Notes: generated from the letters alone by a model not told the origin. A stretch of DNA of 64,000 nucleotides from Bacteroidia bacterium (GCA_030427245.1 JAUHXA010000003.1:1-64000), one strand, 5' to 3'. Counted from the first letter of the stretch, positions 17,609 through 26,903 are shown. A program made the numbers and translations.

Positions 17609-17623
17609 AATGAATTTTCTATC

Positions 17624-19351
17624 CTACTTGTTATTCAACAAACAAATCCCATCTATATTTACCGCCACAATTCCCGCATTCGTGTGAAACAACTGTGTAT
17701 CATCTGTCAATAAAGGGCAAGTCAATTCCTGCAAAACGGCAAAATCTTGGGTACGACGAATCAACATTTTGTCGTCTGCTGCTTCAAAAATCAATCCATG
17801 TCCGTGTTTCAAAGCTTTGTAAGCCACCATCTTGGGCTGCAATAAAAAAGTTTGACTCAATTGACATTGAAGGTTTTGAAGACTGAAATACTCATGCTGT
17901 AAGGTAATTTCTTTCTTTCCTGCAATCTGCTGTTGATAAGTTACGATTCCGTGGTTTCCAAATATTTGAACAGACTTGACAGGCAAATTCAACAAGACAC
18001 TCGATAAATATTTGCCAGAAGCATAAAAAGTATAGGTTTTGCCACCTACCAACTGCCACAATCCCTGATGATGTGTATGTATGCCTTGTCCAAACACAGG
18101 TGTTTGTTCGACTCGAATGAAGGTTTGATTCACCTCATCCAGATATACTGTTTTGAGGTAATCTTCCTCCACAATCACCAACATATTATCAAACTGAACC
18201 CATCGGCTTTGAGGCGTAAAAGCCACATTTCGTAGCAAACGAAACTGCTTTTGATTTTTCTCTAAAACCCACAACTCAAATCCTTTTTTCGCCAAAATCT
18301 GCTGATTTCCAATAAATATTTTTTCAAATTCATTTACGTCAAAACGATTCAACAAAGAAGCATACCCCTGATGAATCACTTCAAAAACAAGGTATTGAAG
18401 GTTGGTTTTCAGAAGCAAGCGATTTTGGAGAGCAATGACTTCCAAAATACTTTCGCCCTGTGTCAATTGATAAAAAGGGTTCACCTTTAAGTTACCTTTT
18501 TTAAGGGCAACGGGCTTCAGTTTGGGAGAGTTTTGCTGAGTAGTTGGAGTCGTTTTCAACAATTGCAAGGGTGCACGATGTCCGTTCATAAAAAAGGCTT
18601 CAAATTGTTGTTGTAAAATTGGATTTGCAATCGGGCGGTAACATTTAGGCGTTTTCAGTCGGGCATCTTTCGCAAAAACAGGAATTTGGTGAATCATTCG
18701 ATCAGCTATGGTTTTGTAGGTCGAGTGAACCCCTTTGAAGGGATGTATGTATGCCAATAGCTGAAACAATATCACCGCAAAAGCAAAATAATCACTGTCT
18801 TGCGAAACTCGTCCTTGATAATAGTGGTCTCGGATTTCATCGTATAACACGCCCGAATGGGGCTGCATTGGAGTTTGGTAGGCATCTACATCAATGAACT
18901 TCACCACGCCTTGGTCATTCACCAAAATATTCAATCCACTCAAATCTCCAATCACTATTTGGTGTAGATGAGCTTGTTTGATAGCTGCTTGAATCTGATG
19001 GATGATTTTCCATTTTGCAGCTTCGTCTATCTGTTTTCTTTGACAAAAAGGTGCGCTGAAAAGTGATGCCAATGGAAAAAAATCTTTCCCTAAATAGTCC
19101 ATCGTAAAACCAATGATTGCTGAAGTCGAAGTATCCCGAATGACCTGCAAGGGCTTGACATAGTACCGCTTGTCCAATACCTTCAATGCTTGGATTTGTT
19201 GTAAAGTAATCGTTGCATTTGGATTGTGGTAAATCTTGGCGACTTGCTGCGGCAGTTCTGGAATCAACAATATTCGCCCCTCTCCTCCTCGATGGATTTC
19301 ATTTTGGTCAGACAGGGTAATCTGAGTGTTGTTTTGGGTTATTGCTTTCAT
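17624..19351 (-). CDS. Atypical protein kinase domain with C-terminal beta-propeller-like region
   Basis: A 575-residue protein, counted from the ATG at 19351; the frame continues upstream to 19426, but that would overlap the phosphatase gene. The first 250 residues are a eukaryotic-type kinase fold of the YegI/COG4248 kind: glycine loop GGEGRIL at 22-28, lysine K39 in VAKIY, catalytic loop IGDLSGLNILV with D136 and N141, and metal loop IDVDAYQ with D154 in place of DFG. The remaining 320 residues look like repeated beta strands. It follows the PP2C phosphatase gene by 28 nt on the same strand, so the two probably form a phosphorylation switch. Substrate unknown. The active-site residues appear intact. 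Confidence 0.8.
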   Translation of the reverse strand: MKAITQNNTQITLSDQNEIHRGGEGRILLIPELPQQVAKIYHNPNATITLQQIQALKVLDKRYYVKPLQVIRDTSTSAIIGFTMDYLGKDFFPLASLFSAPFCQRKQIDEAAKWKIIHQIQAAIKQAHLHQIVIGDLSGLNILVNDQGVVKFIDVDAYQTPMQPHSGVLYDEIRDHYYQGRVSQDSDYFAFAVILFQLLAYIHPFKGVHSTYKTIADRMIHQIPVFAKDARLKTPKCYRPIANPILQQQFEAFFMNGHRAPLQLLKTTPTTQQNSPKLKPVALKKGNLKVNPFYQLTQGESILEVIALQNRLLLKTNLQYLVFEVIHQGYASLLNRFDVNEFEKIFIGNQQILAKKGFELWVLEKNQKQFRLLRNVAFTPQSRWVQFDNMLVIVEEDYLKTVYLDEVNQTFIRVEQTPVFGQGIHTHHQGLWQLVGGKTYTFYASGKYLSSVLLNLPVKSVQIFGNHGIVTYQQQIAGKKEITLQHEYFSLQNLQCQLSQTFLLQPKMVAYKALKHGHGLIFEAADDKMLIRRTQDFAVLQELTCPLLTDDTQLFHTNAGIVAVNIDGICLLNNK

Positions 19352-19379
19352 AGCTTTTACTTTACTATATCGTTCAGTA

Positions 19380-20120
19380 TCAAACTCCAGTCGGTTTATA
19401 CAAATACCTGACAATTGCCAAATCATCCATATTCACCAATTGATGCTGAGTCCGCAAAATATTACATTTGCGATTGAGCATAGCTGAATGTTTAGCAAAC
19501 TGTGTATCACAGAGCAGATATTCTGTGAGCCAATTGGAGTCGGGTCTTGAAACATTCTGAGTACTGACAAAACTCAATAACCCATCTGTAGAAATTGCCA
19601 ATTCATTCGGATTTTCGGATTCAAAAGTGTTTTGAGTTAGGTACTTTTGAAGAGTCTCTTCATCGTCGTTTAAATGGTAAGCAGGATAATTAGGGATGTT
19701 GTTTTGGTCAATAATGGAGATGTTTCCATCTATTGCCACTACTCCATCTCCCAAAACACTCACCCATGCTTGCTGCTTGTTGCAAACCATTAACAAAAGG
19801 GTTGACAAAAGTTCGGAAGTCTCCAATTGCAGTTGCTTTTGCACTTCCTTCAGTTCGTTCATGAATTGCCGTAAAAGCTCCAAACCCAAAGATTTGGCAC
19901 TAAAGTCACCTTGACTAAAACGCTCGCTTTCAGCCACTTTCCGCATAAGTTTGCAAGTAAGTGTTGAAGCAAAATGGGAATCTTTTCCACCTGAACAACC
20001 GTCAGCTACAATGGCTATTTGCCACTTCTCACCCATTTCCTTAATGGAAGTTTGAAGCAAAAAATCCTCACAAAAATGTTTGTGCTGATGTCCTCTTTGA
20101 AGGGTAGTGTATATCTGCAT
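19380..20120 (-). CDS. PP2C-family protein phosphatase
   Basis: A 246-residue PP2C-like Ser/Thr phosphatase. Metal-binding acidic residues are visible at E18-D19 (HFCEDF) and D40-G41 (IVADGCSGGKDSHFAS), with a later Asp in AISTDGLL and another in the segment MDDLAIVRYL near the end. It is shorter than a full PP2C and lacks part of the usual central insertion. No signal peptide or membrane segment. It is the first gene of a two-gene unit with the kinase, and is expected to reverse its phosphorylation. Similar phosphatase-kinase pairs in other bacteria often come with a VWA protein; none lies nearby here. Confidence 0.8.
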   Translation of the reverse strand: MQIYTTLQRGHQHKHFCEDFLLQTSIKEMGEKWQIAIVADGCSGGKDSHFASTLTCKLMRKVAESERFSQGDFSAKSLGLELLRQFMNELKEVQKQLQLETSELLSTLLLMVCNKQQAWVSVLGDGVVAIDGNISIIDQNNIPNYPAYHLNDDEETLQKYLTQNTFESENPNELAISTDGLLSFVSTQNVSRPDSNWLTEYLLCDTQFAKHSAMLNRKCNILRTQHQLVNMDDLAIVRYLYKPTGV

Positions 20121-20148
20121 TTATTCTTTTGAGTTTTAGTATAAAAAT

Positions 20149-20184
20149 AAAATGTATCATCAAATGACTTCGATGATACATTTT
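20149..20184 (-). terminator. Intrinsic terminator after the DUF2147 gene
   Basis: 13-bp perfect stem, 20149-20161 with 20172-20184. On the minus strand it is followed by a T-rich tract. It ends the leftward transcript of the two small genes and insulates the PP2C gene. Confidence 0.7.
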
Positions 20185-20220
20185 ACCGTCTCAAGCGACC
20201 TATGACCAAATTTGTGAATT

Positions 20221-20679
20221 CTATTTCACTTTTGTCCACACATTCGACTTACCTAACCACCTCATCCCTGCAATGAATCCCTTCAAAAACAAGCTTCCAT
20301 CTTTTTGCAGTTTCAAGTAGCCCGTATAAGTTTTTCCAGAGCGAGAATTGTAAACCGTTCCGCCCGTCCATTCTTTTGCATCTGCATCGTATTTAAAATC
20401 CTTCAAAACTACTAAACCAACAATTGGCTGATCTCTCAGCGAAGCATCCTCATTGAATTCATCCGTTCTTGGTGTACCATCTGCTTTGTTCGGTTCAGCC
20501 ACCCAAACGATTTTACCATAATAGGCATCTCCCTTCTTATAGACTTCCACTTTTCCGTCTTTTTCGGGAACCAACCAAGTACCTACAATTCCATCAGCAC
20601 CTGATTGTGCCACTACTGCATTACCTAATAAAAAACTGGCCATCAATATGGTCAAAAAACTTTGAAAAAATAATTTCAT
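20221..20679 (-). CDS. DUF2147 exported protein
   Basis: 152 residues with a signal peptide (hydrophobic 5-22, cut near VVAQ). The mature part fits DUF2147, with GIVGTWLVPEKDGKVEVYKKG at the start, GKIVWVAEPNKADGTPRTD, and the terminal segment GYLKLQKDGSLFLKGFI split across two strands: a small beta-rich periplasmic protein of unknown function. The start 20 nt below the neighbouring Lon-domain gene on the same strand suggests cotranscription. A hairpin terminator follows. Confidence 0.85.
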   Translation of the reverse strand: MKLFFQSFLTILMASFLLGNAVVAQSGADGIVGTWLVPEKDGKVEVYKKGDAYYGKIVWVAEPNKADGTPRTDEFNEDASLRDQPIVGLVVLKDFKYDADAKEWTGGTVYNSRSGKTYTGYLKLQKDGSLFLKGFIAGMRWLGKSNVWTKVK

Positions 20680-20698
20680 TTCTTGTTAAATATTAATT

Positions 20699-21328
20699 TT
20701 ACAAATCAAGTATATTCAAATTCTTAAAATGTCCGTTCATTTGGACTTTCTCTTTTATTTTTTCTGTGCGAATCACCACAGGGACAATTTCTTTGAGGTG
20801 TTCCAAAATTTTGAATAAACGTTCACTCTCTTTATTGATTTTCAAGAGTTCATATTCTTGTTCTGTAGAAAAACCTATATTGTGTGCTATTTCAAAAGAA
20901 TTGAAATCATCATGGATAGTCTGTTTGACCTTCAATGCTTCATAAAGTAAAATAAGCTGTTCCCTTATTTGAATTTTTGAAGCTATATCCGTAGCAAACT
21001 CGTTTTCTTGAAAAATCGCCACTCCACCAGGATAGAGTTTTCCAGTTGCCTGTTTTTTGAAACTCTTCAATTGAAAAGGTCGAATACCTTTTGTGCTCAC
21101 ATCCATTTCTCCATTTGGATAAATTCGCTCAATGGCTATCAATCGCATTTCAGTACCATACTCTTTCACTTTTCCATCTAAATAAACAGGAATTCCGAAA
21201 GTTGTTTTTTGTTGGTCACATTCTTGAACCAATTGTTTGTAACGAGGCTCAAAAACATGAAGATTGAGCTTTTCATTTGGAAAAACCACTAAATTTAACG
21301 GAAAAAGAGGTATAAAATTGGCATCCAT
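20699..21328 (-). CDS. LON peptidase substrate-binding domain protein
   Basis: A 209-residue protein made only of the N-terminal substrate-binding domain of Lon, beginning IPLFPLNLVVFPNEKLNLHVFE and continuing with RYKQLVQEC. The AAA and protease parts of Lon are absent, so it is not a protease. Such single-domain proteins are common in Bacteroidota and Proteobacteria; their role is unknown. It is the first gene of a unit with the DUF2147 gene. Confidence 0.88.
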   Translation of the reverse strand: MDANFIPLFPLNLVVFPNEKLNLHVFEPRYKQLVQECDQQKTTFGIPVYLDGKVKEYGTEMRLIAIERIYPNGEMDVSTKGIRPFQLKSFKKQATGKLYPGGVAIFQENEFATDIASKIQIREQLILLYEALKVKQTIHDDFNSFEIAHNIGFSTEQEYELLKINKESERLFKILEHLKEIVPVVIRTEKIKEKVQMNGHFKNLNILDL

Positions 21329-21357
21329 ATATTTGATTTATAGAAAAACGATTTCTG

Positions 21358-21365
21358 CAAAAGTA
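21358..21365 (-). promoter_or_regulatory. -7 box (TACTTTTG on the minus strand)
   Basis: The plus strand reads CAAAAGTA, 30 nt ahead of the Lon-domain gene start. The -33 element is not clear. Confidence 0.45.
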
Positions 21366-21382
21366 CAATATAAACACAAAAA

Positions 21383-21411
21383 AACCAGCAATTCTTTACG
21401 TGTTGCTGGTT
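21383..21411 (-). terminator. Intrinsic terminator
   Basis: 9-bp stem AACCAGCAA/TTGCTGGTT (21383-21391 with 21403-21411). On the minus strand it is followed by a run of T. It ends the redoxin-SPOR transcript 80 nt below its stop codon. Confidence 0.75.
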
Positions 21412-21491
21412 CTAATGCCGTTCTGTACGGTCAATTAACCTTACAGAGATTTGATGAATACCCTCATTTTCATTTTAGCTATTACTGAAAA

Positions 21492-22655
21492 TTATGGTCT
21501 AAATAAGTTGGTAGCTTGATATTTAGGGGTAGGTTGTTCTGCTATTTCCTCATTGTTGTTCTGATTTAGAAAGCGATAAGAAATGATATGTGCATTGTAA
21601 TATCCTTTATTAATCAACTCTTTAGCTGCATTTGTAGCGCTGCCTTTATCTGTAAAATCTCCCACTAACACTCTTGTACCACCCATAGCAGTAGGTTCTT
21701 TATAAATTCTACCTAAGTGCTGAAAATGGCTAAAATCATGAAACGCAAGTGTCGAAAAAATACCCAATTCTACTCGATAATTAGCTGTCATTGAAGTAGC
21801 ATGATAGGTCTCTACATTACTTGCCAATCTTGCTGAATTTGAAAATGGGACATTTGGTTGACGATTTTGAGGATGGGTATTTGCAGCCAACGCATTGTTT
21901 TTCGCCAATTGTGTCCGCTGACTCAATGTGTAATCCAATTTAGACTCGCACATGTCTTTGCCGATAATGACACCGTTAGGATCTAACAGATATGAAGCGG
22001 GAATAATATCCACACTATATGCCTCTACGGCACCTGCATCCGTGGTGTTAAATGCCCATGTCAAACCTTCTTCATCTATGACTTCCAACCAATCTTCTCT
22101 TTCTTTGTCGAGTGAAATAGCGAATATCTCAAAGCCATTTGCATCTGCAAAAGAAGTCTGACCATATTTTTCGTATAAGTCTTGATAGTGAGGGACTTTG
22201 AGCATGGAAGTCGGACACCAAGATGCCCAAAAATGCACCAAAGTATACTTACCTCTTGTATCAGATAGATTAACAGGCAATCCATTTTTATTGGGCAACT
22301 GTACATTAGGCAAGGTCTGACCTACTTGATATAGGGTGTTGGGTGTGTAAGCGTTTGTAGGTGCACCTTCTGGCACTACCTTCAAAAACTTATAATGTTT
22401 ATCACTAAAAGGATAGTAGTTTTGATTTTCTACCTTTTTGGAGTCTGATGTATAGGATTCACTTGAAACGAATTGAGTAGGTTTTACTTGATTTCTATCC
22501 GTATTGTCATTATACTGAACAGGATTTGAAGTAATGACTTTAGATGGCGTGAATTGCCAAGTAGGGATGGAGTTGGTTTGTCCAAGAGCCATAGAAAAAC
22601 AACCTGATAGAAAAAACAGAAGATATGTACTTGGATTTTTAAAAATACTTTTCAT
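21492..22655 (-). CDS. Redoxin-like protein with degenerate active site fused to a SPOR-like domain
   Basis: 387 residues with an N-terminal export signal; LSGC at 16-19 could be a lipobox, or a signal peptidase I site may follow near ALGQ. Residues about 110-250 form a TlpA/AhpC-like redoxin domain, but the active motif is FWASWCPTS with C147 only; the second cysteine (position 150) is Ser. It therefore cannot perform normal dithiol exchange. The last 100 residues (GGTRVLVGDFTDKGSATNAA, KELINKGYYNAHIISY) resemble a SPOR domain, which binds denuded peptidoglycan. An envelope-located thiol-related or structural protein is inferred. Confidence 0.75.
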   Translation of the reverse strand: MKSIFKNPSTYLLFFLSGCFSMALGQTNSIPTWQFTPSKVITSNPVQYNDNTDRNQVKPTQFVSSESYTSDSKKVENQNYYPFSDKHYKFLKVVPEGAPTNAYTPNTLYQVGQTLPNVQLPNKNGLPVNLSDTRGKYTLVHFWASWCPTSMLKVPHYQDLYEKYGQTSFADANGFEIFAISLDKEREDWLEVIDEEGLTWAFNTTDAGAVEAYSVDIIPASYLLDPNGVIIGKDMCESKLDYTLSQRTQLAKNNALAANTHPQNRQPNVPFSNSARLASNVETYHATSMTANYRVELGIFSTLAFHDFSHFQHLGRIYKEPTAMGGTRVLVGDFTDKGSATNAAKELINKGYYNAHIISYRFLNQNNNEEIAEQPTPKYQATNLFRP

Positions 22656-22829
22656 GGGCTAATTTAATTTATTAAGCAATTTTAAGTAGTGTTCTTGTAG
22701 ATTTCATCAAATGTAAGTAGGCATACCTATTTCATTGAAGGGCCTCAGAAAATTTATGAGTAGGGGTAATTATGTGGTAAGATCAAATAGTGGTGGTTAA
22801 TAGCTATCTCATTTTCAGTTGTTGCTTTT

Positions 22830-22883
22830 CTTTTTAAAGGTCAGATGGAACTTACCATGGACAAAATAACCATTACCCTTTGT
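22830..22883 (+). repeat. Dispersed 54-bp element, copy 2
   Basis: 46 of 54 bases match 2039-2092, same orientation, and again upstream of a plus-strand gene (240 nt before the thioredoxin-TPR gene). Confidence 0.7.
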
Positions 22884-23055
22884 GTTTTAATGATTATTTA
22901 AGCATGGACATTTCACACAAGCATTATTTAAACTTGAATATTTAAGTTTACTGGATCTTGACTATTTTTGTTGTCATTAGAATGTAATATATGCAAGCTT
23001 TTGCAGAAAAAATATTTTTCTGTCCCTTGCAAATACTTACTACCCCAATATGCAG

Positions 23056-23086
23056 TTTAAAACTTGTACGATAAATCGTAGATTTG
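23056..23086 (+). promoter_or_regulatory. Promoter: TTTA, 19 nt, TAGATTTG
   Basis: -33-like TTTA at 23056-23059 and -7 box TAGATTTG at 23079-23086 with the usual spacing, 37 nt before the ATG. Confidence 0.6.
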
Positions 23087-23122
23087 TTTTCTATTCATTT
23101 ACTTTCTAAATCAATCAAATAA

Positions 23123-24889
23123 ATGCTTATGAACAGTTTGACCAAACTCTTTACGATGCTGCTTCTTTTTGCTTGCATCAACACTTATGCCCAAGAATCC
23201 GAAGGAATTGATTTCTTCGATGGAAGTTGGGAAGAAGTATTGGCAGAAGCACAAAAAACCAACAAACCCATTTTCTTAGACGCTTATGCTTCTTGGTGTA
23301 AGCCCTGCAAAATGATGATGAAAAAAGTATTTCCACAAGCAAGTGTGGGCGAATACTTCAATGACAACTATGTGAGTGTAAAAATAGACATGGAAAAAGG
23401 TGAAGGTCCTGAACTTGCCAAAAAATACGATGTGCGAGTTTTTCCTACCTTCTTGTTTATCAATTCACAAGGAGAAGCACTTCACAAAGCTGCTGGATTT
23501 CAAGAACCTACTGATTTTGTGCAAATCGGACAAGACGCAATGGATGTGAATAAACAGTATTACGCACTGAAAGCCAAATATGAGACTGGCGACAAATCTC
23601 CGACTTTGCTCTACAACTATGCAATGGCTATGTACAATTCTGATGCTTATTATCAGTCTGGTGAAGTAGCAGATGAATACCTAAAACAATTGGGCAAGAA
23701 AGACTTGAAAAGTAAGCAAACCATGGATATGGTAATGGATATTCCCGTTGCTCACGATGGTTTTGCTGCACAATTATTGTTGGACAAACGCAAAAAATAT
23801 GTCAAAGAATACACTGCCGAAAAAGTCGACAATAAGCTTTTAGGTATGATGAAATCCAAAGTGAATATGGCTGCCAAAGACAACGATGTTACTGCATTGA
23901 AGGAAGCAACTGCTTTTTTGAGTGAAAACGTTCCTACAAAGGCGGACAAATGGAATACCAAATTGAAGATGAGTTTTAACCAACAAACCGAAAATTGGGA
24001 AGGTTTTGCAGAAGCAGCTACTACATTCGTTGAAAAGTATGCAATGGACGATTCAGAAACATTGAATAGCATTGCTTGGACGTTCTATGAAACCATGGAA
24101 GACAATAAGGAACTTCAAAAAGCAGTGAAATGGGCAGACCGTTCTATCGAATTGGAGAAAAACTACTACAATACAGATACTAAAGCAGCTTTGCTCTACA
24201 AAATGGGCAAACATGAAGAAGCTTTGGCGGCTGCAAAAGTGGCGATTGATGCTGCAATTGCGGAAGAAATGGAGCCCAAAGAAACCAGAGATTTACTTAC
24301 CAAAATCACCTATGACAGTGGCTTGGGATTGGACTATATATTAGCAAACAGAGAGGCGTTTGCCCAGAGTTTGGGAGACGAAAAAGCTCATAAAACCATC
24401 AAAAAATTGATGTACAATGCTGCTTACCGTGCTGGAAAAGACAAGAATATGGAAGCTCTACAATCTACGCTTGCTTTGGTAAATAAACATTATCCAAAAA
24501 AAGCGGCCTCTACCTCTGCTTCTTTGACGCTTGCTTACTACGAAAATGCAGGTGATTGGGATCAATACGTTAGTACTGCAACGGCTTATATCGAGAACGA
24601 CGGAGGCATGGACGATTGGAATTTGTTGAATACGGCTGCTTGGGGTTTCTTTGAAAATATCGAAGACAAAGCGCTCTTAGAGAAAGCATTGGTTTGGGCA
24701 ACTCGTTCAGTTGAATTGGACAAAAACTACTACAATACAGATACAAAAGCAGCTCTTCACTTCAAATTAGGCAACAATCAGGAGGCCTTGATGGCTGCAA
24801 AGATGGCTTTGGACTTGGCTGCAAAGGAAGGCATTGAAGCGAAAGAGACACAGGAATTGATGAAGAAGCTAGAAAACTTAGAACCTTAA
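23123..24889 (+). CDS. Exported thioredoxin-domain protein with TPR-like repeats
   Basis: 588 residues. An N-terminal export signal (hydrophobic 8-18; a possible lipobox ends at C18) is followed by a thioredoxin domain at about 28-145 with an intact WCKPC motif (C59, C62) and the cis-proline in VRVFPTFLFI. The remainder, about 160-585, is helical and TPR-like. It contains a long internal duplication: the block around ADRSIELEKNYYNTDTKAAL recurs about 190 residues later as ATRSVELDKNYYNTDTKAAL. A periplasmic disulphide-handling protein that binds partners by its repeats is inferred. It stands alone with its own promoter and terminator. Confidence 0.85.
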   Translation: MLMNSLTKLFTMLLLFACINTYAQESEGIDFFDGSWEEVLAEAQKTNKPIFLDAYASWCKPCKMMMKKVFPQASVGEYFNDNYVSVKIDMEKGEGPELAKKYDVRVFPTFLFINSQGEALHKAAGFQEPTDFVQIGQDAMDVNKQYYALKAKYETGDKSPTLLYNYAMAMYNSDAYYQSGEVADEYLKQLGKKDLKSKQTMDMVMDIPVAHDGFAAQLLLDKRKKYVKEYTAEKVDNKLLGMMKSKVNMAAKDNDVTALKEATAFLSENVPTKADKWNTKLKMSFNQQTENWEGFAEAATTFVEKYAMDDSETLNSIAWTFYETMEDNKELQKAVKWADRSIELEKNYYNTDTKAALLYKMGKHEEALAAAKVAIDAAIAEEMEPKETRDLLTKITYDSGLGLDYILANREAFAQSLGDEKAHKTIKKLMYNAAYRAGKDKNMEALQSTLALVNKHYPKKAASTSASLTLAYYENAGDWDQYVSTATAYIENDGGMDDWNLLNTAAWGFFENIEDKALLEKALVWATRSVELDKNYYNTDTKAALHFKLGNNQEALMAAKMALDLAAKEGIEAKETQELMKKLENLEP

Positions 24890-24896
24890 AAGAAAA

Positions 24897-24940
24897 AATT
24901 GAAAAACACGCCCCTCTGTTCAGAGGACGGTTTTTCAATT
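24897..24940 (+). terminator. Intrinsic terminator of the thioredoxin-TPR gene
   Basis: Long, slightly imperfect stem of about 20 bp (AATTGAAAAAC...CTCTG against CAGAGG...GTTTTTCAATT) with a two-base loop, 8 nt after the stop codon. Confidence 0.8.
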
Positions 24941-24992
24941 ATTATTGTAGGAAATTACTATTTTAAGCATAGTTCGTAATTTCAATTTTGGC

Positions 24993-25024
24993 AAAGCCGA
25001 TTCTTTTTGTAGAGAATCGGCTTT
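24993..25024. terminator. Hairpin terminator between convergent genes
   Basis: 12-bp perfect stem (24993-25004 with 25013-25024) followed on the plus strand by a T-rich tract. It can end the leftward accC/reductase transcript and back up the preceding terminator. Confidence 0.7.
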
Positions 25025-25032
25025 TGCTTTTA

Positions 25033-25572
25033 TTATTCCTTTTTCTCATACACCAACTGTACCACGCCTGACTCAAAAGAAATCGTTTCCTTCAATACAA
25101 ATTGTATTTCCACATCTTTAGCCGAAGCTCCAAAAAGAGGAATCCCACTTCCCAAAACCACAGGCATAACCGAAATAATCATTTCATCTATAAGGTTGTT
25201 TTGCAGAAAAAAGGCATTCAAATTTCCGCCTCCAATCAACCAAATATCACTTCCTTTTTGAGTTTTTAGCTTTTGAATAAATTCACCTATGTTTTCGCTG
25301 ACAAAACTCACATCTTCGTTATCAGCACTATGTGTTCGACTGAAAACATAATTTTTCTTATCCGAGTATGGGAAGGGAACATCAAAAGTGAGAATTTGTT
25401 GGTAGGTTGCATTGCCCATCAGAGTCGTGTCAATGCTTTTGTAGAAGTCAAAATAACCGTAGTCTTCGTTTTCAGGATGGGGAATAGTATCTAACCAACC
25501 CACACTCCCATCGGATTTGGCGATAAAACCATCAATGCTTGTAGCGATGTAGAGTTTGATTTTTCTCATCAA
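25033..25572 (-). CDS. Dihydrofolate reductase-like protein (RibD C-terminal domain)
   Basis: 179 residues of the RibD_C/dihydrofolate reductase-like fold: N-terminal [20 protein letters not shown], central [13 protein letters not shown], and the nucleotide loop [16 protein letters not shown] near 115-130. Members reduce pterin- or flavin-precursor-like substrates with NADPH; the substrate is unknown for this one-domain group. The start codon overlaps the accC stop codon by 4 nt, so it is translationally coupled to the fatty acid operon, though no link in function is apparent. Confidence 0.88.
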   Translation of the reverse strand: MMRKIKLYIATSIDGFIAKSDGSVGWLDTIPHPENEDYGYFDFYKSIDTTLMGNATYQQILTFDVPFPYSDKKNYVFSRTHSADNEDVSFVSENIGEFIQKLKTQKGSDIWLIGGGNLNAFFLQNNLIDEMIISVMPVVLGSGIPLFGASAKDVEIQFVLKETISFESGVVQLVYEKKE

Positions 25573-26903
25573 TATTCAAAATCCTTGAGAAATCCTGTAT
25601 TGAAGTTTCCTTCTATAAATCGCTCATCGTCCATCAGTTTCAGATGAAAAGGAATCGTAGTTTTTACACCTTCAATGATGAATTCTTCCAAAGCTCTTTT
25701 CATTTTAGCAATGGCTTCGTTTCGGTCATTGGCATGAACAATCACCTTTGCCAATAAAGAATCGTAGTAAGGCGGAACGGTATAGCCAGCATGAATATGT
25801 GTATCTACTCGCACACCATGACCTTTTGAAGTATGAAGTTCGGTAATTCTACCTGGGCTTGGACGAAAATCGTTGTATGGGTCTTCTGCGTTAATTCGAC
25901 ATTCAATTGCATGACCTACTGGAAAATAGTTTTTTCCCGAAATCGCTACACCTGCTGCAACTTTTATTTGTTCTTTGATTAGGTCAAAGTTGATAACTTC
26001 TTCTGTAACAGGATGTTCTACTTGCACACGAGTATTCATCTCCATAAAGTAGAAGTTTTTGTATTTGTCCACCAAAAACTCGACTGTCCCCAAACTTTCG
26101 TAGTTGATGGACTTTGCAGCTTTGATGGCTGCTTCACCCATTTTTTCACGAAGGTCTTGATCTACAAAAGGCGAAGGTGATTCTTCCAGCAATTTTTGGT
26201 GACGACGTTGTATGCTACAATCTCTTTCTGAAAGGTGACAAGCAGTTCCGTATTGGTCGCCTACAATTTGGATTTCGATGTGTCGAGGTTCTTCAATAAA
26301 TTTTTCAATGTAAATTCCGTCGTTACCAAAGGATGCTTTTGCCTCCTGCCTTGCACTGTTCCAGTGCTTCTCAAAAGCAGCTTCTTCCCAAACTTCTCTC
26401 ATTCCTTTTCCACCACCGCCAGCAGTCGCTTTCAAAATCACAGGATACCCCACTTCCCCTGCAATTTTTTTGCCTTCTTCGATATCATGCACCAAACCAT
26501 CTGAACCAGGAATGACAGGCACTCCTGCTCTTATCATGGTTTGTTTTGCAGTAATTTTGTCTCCCATACTCCGAATCATTTCAGCAGTAGGGCCAATAAA
26601 TTTGATGTTGTAATCTGCACATATTTCGGCAAAGTGGGCATTTTCTGCCAAGAATCCATAACCTGGGTGAATGGCATCTGCATTTGTCACTTCCGCAGCG
26701 GCCATGATATGTGGTACATTAAGGTAAGAATCGGTACTTGATGGAGGGCCTATGCATACTGCTTCGTCGGCAAAACGTACATGCAAACTATCTTTGTCGG
26801 CAGTAGAGTAAACGGCTACGGTTTTGATGCCCATTTCCTTACAGGTACGTATGACCCGTAGAGCTATCTCCCCTCTATTTGCAATAAGTATTTTTTGAAA
26901 CAT
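25569..26903 (-). CDS. accC: Acetyl-CoA carboxylase, biotin carboxylase subunit
   Basis: ATP-dependent carboxylation of the biotin on AccB, the first half reaction of malonyl-CoA synthesis. 444 residues, as usual. The N-terminal domain begins [18 protein letters not shown]. The ATP-grasp domain has the glycine loop [12 protein letters not shown], the [16 protein letters not shown] segment, and [15 protein letters not shown] with the catalytic arginine. It follows accB by 81 nt and is the last lipid gene of the yceD-rpmF-fabH-efp-accB-accC unit. Confidence 0.96.
   Translation of the reverse strand: MFQKILIANRGEIALRVIRTCKEMGIKTVAVYSTADKDSLHVRFADEAVCIGPPSSTDSYLNVPHIMAAAEVTNADAIHPGYGFLAENAHFAEICADYNIKFIGPTAEMIRSMGDKITAKQTMIRAGVPVIPGSDGLVHDIEEGKKIAGEVGYPVILKATAGGGGKGMREVWEEAAFEKHWNSARQEAKASFGNDGIYIEKFIEEPRHIEIQIVGDQYGTACHLSERDCSIQRRHQKLLEESPSPFVDQDLREKMGEAAIKAAKSINYESLGTVEFLVDKYKNFYFMEMNTRVQVEHPVTEEVINFDLIKEQIKVAAGVAISGKNYFPVGHAIECRINAEDPYNDFRPSPGRITELHTSKGHGVRVDTHIHAGYTVPPYYDSLLAKVIVHANDRNEAIAKMKRALEEFIIEGVKTTIPFHLKLMDDERFIEGNFNTGFLKDFEY

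Larger units (their letters stand above)
22656..23122. other. Intergenic region, 467 bp
   Basis: Between divergent genes. It contains the second copy of the 54-bp dispersed element at 22830-22883 and a promoter near 23056-23086. I see no gene in the remainder. Confidence 0.6.

Noticed and set aside
19352-19426. Extension of the kinase gene into the PP2C gene
   Set aside because: It gives an overlap of 47 bp and no domain; the ATG at 19351 directly precedes the conserved sequence.
20699-21328. Lon protease
   Set aside because: Only the N-terminal substrate-binding domain is present; there is no ATPase or Ser-Lys protease part.
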